15,747 nt of DNA from Candidatus Woesearchaeota archaeon (GTDB lineage Archaea > Nanobdellota > Nanobdellia > Woesearchaeales > DSVV01): positions 1-15,747 of the forward strand of contig JACQSP010000121.1 in assembly GCA_016205905.1 (NCBI GenBank). The letters are read 5' to 3'. The position numbers and the translations under genes are program-made. This document shows, piece by piece, positions 6,147 through 13,556 of this stretch. Numbering within the stretch: the stretch's first letter is position 1; each line of letters starts with the position of its first letter. A model generated the notes under the pieces. That model was given only the letters and a program-made list of their open reading frames with translations, did no database searches and had not been told where the DNA came from.

Positions 6147-7166
6147 GTGATTAACATAAAAAACAATAATGATGAAATAAAGGATAAGATAATTGAATTC
6201 CTGAAAACAACAACAATCGGAGAGCCTTCTACTGAGATTTCCAAACAGATAGGGCATAACAGGTTAACTATTTCAAAATATCTAGAAGTTCTTCAGGCAC
6301 AGGGCATTGTCACAAACCAAGAGATGGCGCAGGCAAAACTGTGGAAACTGGCAGAGGAAGAAAAAATTCCCAGCATATTAATAGTCGACGATGAACCCCA
6401 TGTAGTTAATCTTATCAAGCTAAGTTTAAACCCCGACAAATTCAAAGTATTTGAGGCATATTCCGGGAATGAAGGATTAGAGATAATAAGGAACAATAAA
6501 ATTGATTTGGTTGTTTTAGACTTAATGATGCCTGGAATGACTGGTTTTCAAGTGTGCAATATTTTGAAGAAAAGTCCATTAACATCAAATATTCATGTTA
6601 TTATTTTAAGTGCAAAAGGCGAAATAAAAGACAAGATTAATGGGATAGAGCACGGCGCCGATGATTACATAACTAAGCCATTTGATCCGCTGGAATTAGA
6701 GGCAAGAATAAGCTTAAGCCTAAAACACCCTGCAACCAATGACTCAAAACATCCTGTAACAAAACTGCCGACAAAGAAAAATATTGAAGAGCAGCTGCAT
6801 AATTTTATGTTTGAAAACAAGGATTTTCATGTATACAGCTTTAACTTGTCTGGATTAGACAAATTTGCAGAAAAGAAAGGATATAAGAAAGTAAATGAGC
6901 TGCTTGTTTTGTTTACAAGGCTGCTTAATAATAATATTCAGGAAAAAGAGTGCTTTTTAGGGCATACTATTTCAAACAGTTTTGTGGTTATCGGCAATGT
7001 TAAAGGTCTTGACGACGAAATCTCAAAGGAATTCAGGAAAATGCTGCCTTATATCGATGAGCAGTCTCAAAGCCTAAAGCTGGATGTTAACAAGCTTAGC
7101 AATAAAGAGATACTTCAAAGAAATATTCATGCAACAGATGTGCTAAAAGAGATAAATGTATCATAA
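6147..7166 (+). CDS. Winged-helix / receiver / degenerate GGDEF response regulator
   Basis: 339 residues in three parts. Residues about 9-70 form a winged-helix domain (helix-turn-helix around STEISKQIGHNRLTISKYLEVL). Residues about 76-192 form a receiver with Asp81-Asp82, phosphoacceptor Asp125 (LDLMMPG), Ser155 and Lys177. Residues about 200-320 resemble a GGDEF fold: HPVTKLPTKKNIEEQL fits the D.LTGLPNR start, SFNLSGLDKFAEKKGYKKVNELL fits the Mg-site helix region, and GHTISNSFVV stands where (G)GGDEF should be. The catalytic and substrate residues are absent, so it is not a cyclase; it may bind a ligand or dimerise. The DNA-binding domain comes first, the reverse of most bacterial regulators. 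The start is uncertain: the GTG at 6147 overlaps GGGTGAT, which would instead serve an ATA codon at 6156. It is the likely transcriptional output of the cluster. Confidence 0.82.
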   Translation: MINIKNNNDEIKDKIIEFLKTTTIGEPSTEISKQIGHNRLTISKYLEVLQAQGIVTNQEMAQAKLWKLAEEEKIPSILIVDDEPHVVNLIKLSLNPDKFKVFEAYSGNEGLEIIRNNKIDLVVLDLMMPGMTGFQVCNILKKSPLTSNIHVIILSAKGEIKDKINGIEHGADDYITKPFDPLELEARISLSLKHPATNDSKHPVTKLPTKKNIEEQLHNFMFENKDFHVYSFNLSGLDKFAEKKGYKKVNELLVLFTRLLNNNIQEKECFLGHTISNSFVVIGNVKGLDDEISKEFRKMLPYIDEQSQSLKLDVNKLSNKEILQRNIHATDVLKEINVS

Positions 7167-7194
7167 TCCTTCCTGACGAAAAATAGTCAAAAAA

Positions 7195-7389
7195 TGTATT
7201 TGTTCAGTTCATGGGCAAAGCCACATTTCAGTTGTCAGGTTTCAGTGGTCAGTTGTCAGAGGAAACGTATTTACTCGTTTGTCGTTAGTCGTAGGTCGTA
7301 AGTCGTTTAACGGACGACAGACGACTAACGACAGACGACTAACTCGTTTCTGACCACTGACAACTGATATAATCAGCTAAACAAATACA
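7195..7389. repeat. Heptad-repeat hairpin 4, two nested heptad families (TTGTCAG outside, GTCGTTA inside)
   Basis: The outer stem tgtatttgttcag (7195-7207) pairs with ctaaacaaataca (7377-7389), one mismatch. The left flank gggcaaagccac lies at 7213-7224. Outer heptads on the left (7225-7259) are atttcag, ttgtcag, gtttcag, tggtcag, ttgtcag. On the right (7350-7370) only three are present, complementary to atatcag, ttgtcag, tggtcag, so the left has two extra units. The inner heptads 7281-7308 (gtcgtta, gtcgtag, gtcgtaa, gtcgttt) pair with 7313-7340 (gacgaca, gacgact, aacgaca, gacgact) around a 4-base tip. It lies between the HTH regulator and the membrane kinase; a TATA-like gatataa (7366-7372) in its right edge might serve the kinase. 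Confidence 0.87.
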
Positions 7390-7414
7390 AAAAAACAATT
7401 AGAAAGTTTAAAGT

Positions 7415-9055
7415 ATGGCACTTTCAGTAAAAAATAAACTGCTGGCAATGATTGTGTTTTTGGTAGCAATGGCTGTATTTCTTTTTGGGGTTTATCTTCT
7501 TTATTTTTTCAATATAACACAATTTAATGCTACCGGCAATGTTGTACTGGAGGCTTCGCTACAAAATACAAATGATAATACAAACTTAAAGAATATTAAC
7601 AATATCAACAACCAGATTGGGTTAGAAAATTTAATTATTGTTGGTTTAGGAATTATTGTGATTTTGGCATTGGCTGGGTTGGCATTGATACAAATGCTTA
7701 TAAGGCCATTAGACAAAGTAATTATCGGAACACAGCTTGTTGCAAAAGGTGAGTTTCCAAAAATCGAAAAAACCAGCAATGACGAATTTGGAAGATTGGT
7801 TACTTCATTCAATGAAATGGTTGAGAAGCTTAAAGAGGGAGAAAGAGAGGAAAAAAAGGCTAAATGCATTGCGACAAAGGAAAAAACTAAGTCCGAGCTG
7901 ATTATAGAGTCCATGGCAGAAGGCGTAATTGTCACAAACAAGGAGCATAAGATAAGCGTGTTCAATAGAGCAGCAGAGAACATATTTAACATTGAGCAGA
8001 AAAAGGCCTTAGGCAGGCACATATTGCAGCTGAACAAATATGGAATTAACAATATTTATCTCGATCCAGAGATTGATTTAAAAAAGATTGATGGTAAGAT
8101 TGATAATAAAAGTGAGAATAATGCCAGAAATGGTTTTGTAAGAAACGCTGGCAATTATAATAGGATTGATAATAAGACAGATAATAATGTTGATGGTAAC
8201 TTCAGCAGAGTATACAAAAATATTGAGTTTAAGGTAAAACATCTTGACAAAATCGTTGGTGCAACAATTTCTCCATTAACAGATGAAAAAGATAAATTTT
8301 GCGGGTCTGTATGTGTATTAAGGGATATAACAAATACAAAAAGGACAGACAATATGAAGTCAGAGTTTATCAGCACAGTCAGCCATGAATTAAGAACGCC
8401 ATTGACAAGCATAAAAGGTTATGCATCACTGCTTAATCTAGAGAAGTTTGGCAATATTAACTATCAGCAGTCAAAAGCTATCAAAGTAATAAACCAAGAA
8501 TCTGACAGGCTGATGGCAATAATAGACCAACTGCTGGACATATCTAAACTAGAGGAAGGTTATCAATTGAATGTGCAAAAAACAAAGATTGATGAATGCA
8601 TAGACAATTCTCCTGCACTTGAAGCTGCAAAAAAAAAGAATATTTCTGTGCAAAAAAACCTGCCTAATCTGCCGAAGATAGAGATCGACAAAAACAGGAT
8701 AACAGATGTGTTTACTAATTTAATATGCAATGCTGTGAAGTACAGCAAAGACGGCAGCAGTATAAGAATTACAGCAAAAAAAAGAAACAAGAACATTCAA
8801 TTCAGCGTGATTGACAAAGGAATAGGAATAAAAAAAGATGATTTAACTAAAGTATTTGAAAAATTTTATCAGGCAGAAGATCCAATGATAAGACAGCAAG
8901 GCGGTTCTGGTTTGGGATTGTCTATCGTCAAGAAAATCATAGAAATGCATAACGGCACAATAAATATACAAAGTGAATTTGGCCATGGCACAACAATTAG
9001 TTTTATGCTGCCATTAAAATTCAAGAGTAATAATACTGATAATATTAAAAAATAA
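7415..9055 (+). CDS. Membrane-bound sensor histidine kinase (2 TM, HAMP, PAS, HisKA, HATPase)
   Basis: 546 residues. TM1 is about 11-33 and TM2 about 72-95, separated by only about 38 Asn/Thr-rich residues, so there is no real extracellular sensor domain. A HAMP linker follows (about 96-142, IRPLDKVIIG ... DEFGRLVTSFNEM), then a PAS domain (about 162-308, SMAEGVIVTN ... VCVLRDITN). The PAS is interrupted at about 222-265 by an Asn/Asp/Lys-rich low-complexity insert. HisKA carries the phosphoacceptor His324 (STVSHELRTPLTSIKGY). The ATPase domain shows the N box (NLICNAVKYS, Asn435/Asn439), G1 (DKGIGI, 467-472), the F box (FEKFYQ) and G2 (GGSGLGL, 496-502); all catalytic motifs are intact. It probably autophosphorylates and feeds the neighbouring receivers. 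The ATG has no strong ribosome binding site. Confidence 0.93.
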   Translation: MALSVKNKLLAMIVFLVAMAVFLFGVYLLYFFNITQFNATGNVVLEASLQNTNDNTNLKNINNINNQIGLENLIIVGLGIIVILALAGLALIQMLIRPLDKVIIGTQLVAKGEFPKIEKTSNDEFGRLVTSFNEMVEKLKEGEREEKKAKCIATKEKTKSELIIESMAEGVIVTNKEHKISVFNRAAENIFNIEQKKALGRHILQLNKYGINNIYLDPEIDLKKIDGKIDNKSENNARNGFVRNAGNYNRIDNKTDNNVDGNFSRVYKNIEFKVKHLDKIVGATISPLTDEKDKFCGSVCVLRDITNTKRTDNMKSEFISTVSHELRTPLTSIKGYASLLNLEKFGNINYQQSKAIKVINQESDRLMAIIDQLLDISKLEEGYQLNVQKTKIDECIDNSPALEAAKKKNISVQKNLPNLPKIEIDKNRITDVFTNLICNAVKYSKDGSSIRITAKKRNKNIQFSVIDKGIGIKKDDLTKVFEKFYQAEDPMIRQQGGSGLGLSIVKKIIEMHNGTINIQSEFGHGTTISFMLPLKFKSNNTDNIKK

Positions 9056-9086
9056 GATTAAAGAAGATTATTAAAAAATAAGATTA
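9044..9086. repeat. 26-bp-period direct duplication at the kinase stop codon
   Basis: The 17 bases attaaaaaataagatta at 9044-9060 recur exactly at 9070-9086. The first copy includes the kinase stop codon (9053-9055). This looks like a short tandem duplication in an AT-rich spacer and probably has no function. Confidence 0.8.
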
Positions 9087-9137
9087 TTATTATCAAACTT
9101 AGTGTTGATAAAGGGGTTTGTAAGAGGGAGGCAAAGA

Positions 9138-9512
9138 ATGGCTAATATCAAAAAGATTCTTATTGCAGAGGACGAAGAAAACATAGTAAATCTTATCAAG
9201 CTGATATTGGGCAATAAATATGAATTAGTTGTGGCAAATGACGGCGAGGAAGCAATTAAGCTTACAGAGAAAACAAAACCAGATTTAATTTTGCTGGACG
9301 TGATGATGCCGAAGATTAATGGTTTTCAGGTTTGTGAAACACTCAAAAAAAATAAGGGAACAAAGGAAATAAAGGTGATCTTCCTCAGCGCAAAAGTGAT
9401 GAAGAATGATGTCAATAAAGGATTAAGCTGCGGCGCAATTGATTATATAAAAAAACCATTTGAGCCCGAAGAGTTTGAGAAAAGAATAAAATCTGCTATA
9501 GAAAAGAGATGA
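9138..9512 (+). CDS. Second stand-alone response regulator receiver protein
   Basis: 124 residues from the ATG at 9138, which is preceded by AGGGAGG at 9125-9131; an upstream in-frame GTG at 9102 lacks such a site. It is a complete receiver: acidic pocket Glu11-Asp12-Glu13, phosphoacceptor Asp54 (LLDVMMPKI), Ser84, and Lys106 in KKPFEP. There is no output domain. It is more distant from the other two receivers than they are from each other, though it shares the VNLIKL helix. Its position directly before the GAF-rich kinase suggests that kinase as its partner. Confidence 0.9.
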   Translation: MANIKKILIAEDEENIVNLIKLILGNKYELVVANDGEEAIKLTEKTKPDLILLDVMMPKINGFQVCETLKKNKGTKEIKVIFLSAKVMKNDVNKGLSCGAIDYIKKPFEPEEFEKRIKSAIEKR

Positions 9513-9519
9513 AATGAAT

Positions 9520-9546
9520 TACCCAATCGCCCCAAGGGGCGGGGTA
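9520..9546 (+). repeat. ACCCAATC hairpin, copy 1
   Basis: The 27-base unit tacccaatcgccccaagggg and its completion to 9546 folds as cgcccc/ggggcg around AA, plus taccc/gggta. A looser extension pairs aaatga with tcattt. It lies just after the second receiver gene and shares its frame with copy 2 at 9597-9623, with paired base changes between the copies. Confidence 0.75.
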
Positions 9547-9569
9547 TCATTTAGTTGGGATTTTCAGTG

Positions 9570-9630
9570 TTGTAAATACCCAAAAAACATTTTTTCAACC
9601 CAATCACCGCAAGCGGTGGGGTATTTACAA
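9570..9630 (+). repeat. ACCCAATC hairpin, copy 2, inside a 12-bp outer stem
   Basis: The outer arms ttgtaaataccc (9570-9581) and gggtatttacaa (9619-9630) are perfectly complementary. Within them the unit at 9597-9623 folds as caccgc/gcggtg around AA. Relative to copy 1, both sides of the stem have changed together (cgcccc to caccgc, ggggcg to gcggtg), which supports selection on pairing. The rest of the 221-base space between the genes at 9512 and 9734 holds only AT-rich sequence with weak TATA-like stretches near 9642 and 9660, and the GGTGGG ribosome binding site at 9725-9730. Confidence 0.75.
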
Positions 9631-9733
9631 CAAATAAAAAAAATATATTGAAGAGATGAAAATATAAAGAAAATAGTGAATCACAACAATAGATATTTGG
9701 CTTAGGTTTACTATTAATACAAATGGTGGGAAC

Positions 9734-12700
9734 ATGGAATCTAAACTAAACACTAGCTGTTTAATGTCAATTAATGAACTAATCGATATAATAAATCGTG
9801 AAAAAAACCATAAACAACAATTATTAGAGCTAGCAAAACATATTAAAAGCATTATACCCCATGATCATTTATCTTTTTCAATTTTTGATAATAGCAAAAG
9901 AAAGTTTTTTCTTCACAATATGCCAAGTTATAAACATATCAATACAAAAAAGAAAGAACATACACAGGAATATAATATTGCTTATAAACAAGAATCAAAA
10001 GAAGAGAGGGATGAAACATTCACGCATGCAGGTTCTGTATTTTTATCACATGATTCTGTATTTTTATCGCATGAAATAATTAATCAGATATTGACTGGGA
10101 AAAAACCGTTCATAATTCCCTTTAATGAAAATATATCAGATACACAGATTAATAAAAAAATAGCAGATAAGCAAATAAAAGAGTTATTAATCTGCCCGAT
10201 TTTATATAATGAGAAAATTATAGGAACGATTAATTTTACAAGTTATGAAAAAGAGGCATACAACAAAGGACATATAGACTTTCTGGAAAGCATAACTAAT
10301 TTATTAAACAGCTACACAACAAATATCTGGACTATACATAAATTAGAAGAAACTATTGAGAGATATAATGTATTATTTGACACGTCTTCAAAAGGGATTA
10401 TAATATGTGATGAAAAAGGCTTGATAAAAACAATAAATGAGAAATTGACAGAAATCGTCGGGATATCTAGGGAGGAGCTGAATGAAAAACAAAATGTGAA
10501 AGATGTGTTCGGAGACGCAGTTAATGATGCTATTCACAAAGCATTAGAAAACAAGGATAAAAAAGAGAGTAGGCAAAAGGCAGTACGATTAAAAAAAATA
10601 TATTTTGAGACAAGAAATGGCGAGAAGAAGTTTATTGAGCTGAGCATTATTTTCTTAGCAAAAACAATGGAGATGCTGGTTTCTGTGTATGATGTTACTG
10701 CATTATATGAAACAGAAAGTAAACTAGAGGAACAGAATACAATCTTCAAGAATTTGTATAGCATAAGCAAAGCCTTACAAAACACTGATGAATTGGAAGA
10801 AATATTCCAAATCACCATTAAGGCATTTAAAAATGAGGGTTATGACAGAGTGAGGATATACACTTATGATGAGGATGAAAAGATTCTTATTGGAAAAAAA
10901 GCGTCTGATATAAATGATTCAGATATGGCTGATATAAAGCTAAGAATAGAAGAAAAACACGAAAAAGTTTATCATTGTTTTACTAAAAAGGGGCCAATTA
11001 TAACAAAAAACAAACAAACAACAACATTTTATAAGCTGTTGAAAAAGGAAGATGTTTTAGAGACAGCAAGCATTCCATTATTAAGCGGGGATAAGGTTCT
11101 TGGAATGGTAAGCCTCGACAACAAACAAAGCAGAAAACCTTTGCATCTCGATGAGCTAAATGCACTCACACCTATTGCAAATCAAATTGCAATTGCAATT
11201 GAAAATGCAATACTTCATCAGGAAGACAGAAAAAAACTAAAAAAGCTTACTGCAATGTATGATGTATCAATGTCTTTAAGCAAGATATTTGATTTAGAGA
11301 AGATTCTGAATTTGATAATTATCAAAATTGTTAAGATCATTGGGTGTGATATGTGCACTATTAATTTTCTTGATGCAACCAAAGAGTATTTTATTCCTAA
11401 ATCAATCTACAGCCATTCGCATGAATATTTTAAAAAAGAAAGAGTCTCAATTAACCAAAGTGTTTGTGGGTTAGCAATAAAAACAAACCAGACCATCTTT
11501 ATTGAGAATGTAATGAAAGAGCCATTATATGCAAACAAACCATTTGCAAAAAAAGAGCAGTTAAGAAGTATGTTGAGTATACCATTGATTACACAAGATG
11601 AAGCAATAGGAACAATTAATATTTATACAAAGAAGACAAAAAAATATTCAAAGGATGAAATAGACCTGCTTAAAGGCCTTGCAAACCAGGCTGCATTAAG
11701 CATAAGAAACTGCGAATTATATGACAATATCAATAAAGAAAGGGATGTCCTTTCAAATATATTAGAAACAAGCCAAATCATAAATGCGCAGCTTAATTTA
11801 GACAATTTATTTAAAATAACACTTGAAAAGACAATAGAACTAACCAAGGCAGATTCCGGCATTTTATTGCTCTTAAAAAATGATTTTCTCGAGATTAAAT
11901 TAACAAAAGGGTATGCAAAGGAAAAGGCAAGCATTATCAGGATTAAGAAAGATGAAGGGATATCCGGCTGGGTTGCAAGAAACGGAAAGCCTTTGATTAT
12001 TGCAAACGTAAAAGATGACAAGCGATATGTAGAGATAAACAAGAAAACAGTTTCTGAGGCGGCAATACCTTTGATTAAAGCTGGAAAAGTTATAGGTGTC
12101 CTTAATTTTGAAAGCAGTAATTATGATAATTTCAGAAGGTTTGTGAAGCCATTGGAAATATTGACAAACCAAATAGCCATTGCAATTGAAAATGCAAAGC
12201 TATATCATGAGATCAGCCTGTTTAATGAAACCCTGAAAAACGAAGTTTATATGGCAACTAAAGAGCTCGTCGAGAAAAATAAAGAGCTTGAAAGAATGGC
12301 ACAGCTCAAATCTGATTTTGTCAGCAATGTAAGCCATGAATTAAGGACGCCGTTGACAAGCATAAAAGGATACAGCAAATTGCTGCTGGAAGGAAGATTA
12401 GGTGAAGTTCCTGAAAAACAAGTTCAATGTTTAAAGATTATTCTTGAGGAAACAGACAGATTGACAAGACTGATTAATGAGATATTAGATCTTGCAAAGC
12501 TGGAGAAAGGAAAGGTTAAATTCAAAAAGGAAAAGATAAATCTTGAAGAGGTTGCCCAGAAAGTTATTGAAACATTAACTACATTGGCTGACGACAAAGA
12601 TATTAAAATACATTTTACCCCAACTGGAAAGATATTTAATATCGCTGCCAGCCAAGACCTGATAAAACAAGTATTTTTCAACCTTATAGGCAATGCAATT

Positions 12701-13012
12701 AAATTTACACCAAAGAAAGGCAGCATTTATGTTTGCATTGATAATGCGGATAATGAAATAAAAGTAACAATAAAGGATACAGGCATAGGGATAAAAAAAG
12801 AGATAATACCTAAAATATTCGATAAGTTCTTTCAAGTTGACAGTTCAATGACCAGAGAGCATGGGGGCACAGGTTTAGGGCTGCCTATCTCTAAACATAT
12901 CATTGATGCGCATAAAGGAAAGATTTTTGTTGAAAGCGAAGAAGGAAAAGGAAGCAGTTTTATATTTACATTGCCATTACAGAAGAAAGTTGAGGAAGAC
13001 GAAGTAGAGTGA
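9734..13012 (+). CDS. Soluble multi-GAF/PAS hybrid-input sensor histidine kinase
   Basis: 1092 residues with no membrane segment. Order: a diverged GAF (about 20-205), PAS (about 207-325), GAF (about 338-495), GAF (about 512-665), GAF (about 675-825), a short coiled coil (about 828-858), HisKA with phosphoacceptor His868 (SNVSHELRTPLTSIKGY), and the ATPase domain with N box (NLIGNAIKFTP, Asn983/Asn987), G1 (DTGIGI, 1015-1020), F box (FDKFFQ) and G2 (GGTGLGL, 1044-1050). Each GAF ends in the usual ANQIAIAIENA-type helix. The catalytic core closely resembles that of the membrane kinase. The GAF ligands are unknown; no conserved bilin-binding cysteine or GAF cyclic-nucleotide motif is clear. The ATG is set by GGTGGG at 9725-9730. 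A 21-base in-frame duplication lies in the first GAF. No receiver domain is attached, so the adjacent receiver at 9138 is the probable partner. Confidence 0.93.
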   Translation: MESKLNTSCLMSINELIDIINREKNHKQQLLELAKHIKSIIPHDHLSFSIFDNSKRKFFLHNMPSYKHINTKKKEHTQEYNIAYKQESKEERDETFTHAGSVFLSHDSVFLSHEIINQILTGKKPFIIPFNENISDTQINKKIADKQIKELLICPILYNEKIIGTINFTSYEKEAYNKGHIDFLESITNLLNSYTTNIWTIHKLEETIERYNVLFDTSSKGIIICDEKGLIKTINEKLTEIVGISREELNEKQNVKDVFGDAVNDAIHKALENKDKKESRQKAVRLKKIYFETRNGEKKFIELSIIFLAKTMEMLVSVYDVTALYETESKLEEQNTIFKNLYSISKALQNTDELEEIFQITIKAFKNEGYDRVRIYTYDEDEKILIGKKASDINDSDMADIKLRIEEKHEKVYHCFTKKGPIITKNKQTTTFYKLLKKEDVLETASIPLLSGDKVLGMVSLDNKQSRKPLHLDELNALTPIANQIAIAIENAILHQEDRKKLKKLTAMYDVSMSLSKIFDLEKILNLIIIKIVKIIGCDMCTINFLDATKEYFIPKSIYSHSHEYFKKERVSINQSVCGLAIKTNQTIFIENVMKEPLYANKPFAKKEQLRSMLSIPLITQDEAIGTINIYTKKTKKYSKDEIDLLKGLANQAALSIRNCELYDNINKERDVLSNILETSQIINAQLNLDNLFKITLEKTIELTKADSGILLLLKNDFLEIKLTKGYAKEKASIIRIKKDEGISGWVARNGKPLIIANVKDDKRYVEINKKTVSEAAIPLIKAGKVIGVLNFESSNYDNFRRFVKPLEILTNQIAIAIENAKLYHEISLFNETLKNEVYMATKELVEKNKELERMAQLKSDFVSNVSHELRTPLTSIKGYSKLLLEGRLGEVPEKQVQCLKIILEETDRLTRLINEILDLAKLEKGKVKFKKEKINLEEVAQKVIETLTTLADDKDIKIHFTPTGKIFNIAASQDLIKQVFFNLIGNAIKFTPKKGSIYVCIDNADNEIKVTIKDTGIGIKKEIIPKIFDKFFQVDSSMTREHGGTGLGLPISKHIIDAHKGKIFVESEEGKGSSFIFTLPLQKKVEEDEVE
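10033..10074 (+). repeat. 21-base in-frame tandem duplication in the large kinase
   Basis: Two copies of ttctgtatttttatcacatg plus one base (10033-10053 and 10054-10074) differ at one position. They encode SVFLSHDSVFLSHE, so the protein carries a repeated 7-residue piece in the first GAF region. It looks like a recent slippage event. Confidence 0.9.
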
Positions 13013-13042
13013 AAAGAAAAAAAGTAAAAAAAGAAAAATTAA
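13013..13042 (-). terminator. Oligo-T terminator of the second Cys-rich gene
   Basis: On the minus strand, directly after the stop codon region, the sequence is T-rich with runs of 5-7 T. The 39-base gap to the convergent kinase gene contains nothing else. Confidence 0.55.
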
Positions 13043-13051
13043 GTGCAATTA

Positions 13052-13495
13052 CTAGATTTCGCACTTACCTGATTTTGGTTTATAACAAGTTGCGCCTTTC
13101 GGACATTCAGACACAAGAGTAGTATTCATCCATATTTTAAAACCAGAAGTTGAAGTAGTACACTTTGTTTTTATATAACCATCAAATGAACAAGCATAAG
13201 CCACATCTCCTTTATTACAATCCGCACTACAACCAGCTAACCCATCCGAAAAAATTATGCATTTTCTTGGTTTTTCGTCAGGCCATTCATTGATACCACA
13301 TTTAATCTTGCTGCAAGGTGAGTAAATAATTGGGGTGATTTTTTTAAAAGCTTCACCAACAATACCCTCGTCAGAGACAACTGATTTTGTTGCTGAGAAC
13401 CAACCACCATTCACCATCACAACAATACCAACAACTGCTACGATTGCAACAATTGCAATTAAATACAAAGAATATTTTTTTACGTCATTTGCCAT
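13052..13495 (-). CDS. Short membrane-anchored Cys-rich secreted protein (paralogue of 2250-3248)
   Basis: 147 residues. MANDVKKYSLYLIAIVAIVA is a lysine-containing head followed by a single hydrophobic anchor to about residue 28, nearly identical to the paralogue at the protein and DNA level. The exported part has about 10 cysteines and ends with CNKGDVAYAC ... CPKGATCYKP, the same C-terminal module of about 60 residues as the larger protein, which adds a long Cys-rich central region that this one lacks. The ATG is preceded by GGTGAT with 3 bases between, and a TATA box lies 75 bases before the start. Probably a cell-surface or pilus-like component; no specific function is recognised. Confidence 0.8.
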   Translation of the reverse strand: MANDVKKYSLYLIAIVAIVAVVGIVVMVNGGWFSATKSVVSDEGIVGEAFKKITPIIYSPCSKIKCGINEWPDEKPRKCIIFSDGLAGCSADCNKGDVAYACSFDGYIKTKCTTSTSGFKIWMNTTLVSECPKGATCYKPKSGKCEI

Positions 13496-13556
13496 CTTAT
13501 CACCGTTTTTAGTTTAAATTGTTTAAAATTATCTAATTTATCTATTTGTGAATGAA

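Noticed and set aside
7225..7340. Heptad arrays as a CRISPR array
   Set aside because: Units are 7 bases with no spacers, the arms are inverted, and there are no cas genes.
7501..8052. Long open frame (183 codons) on the minus strand inside the membrane kinase gene
   Set aside because: It lies wholly antisense to a well-supported kinase with all motifs intact; Ser/Phe/Leu-rich composition is what antisense of Lys/Asn/Glu-rich coding gives.
9102..9137. N-terminal extension of the second stand-alone receiver from GTG 9102
   Set aside because: The ATG at 9138 has AGGGAGG at the right distance and starts where receiver domains normally start; the upstream stretch contains that ribosome binding site.
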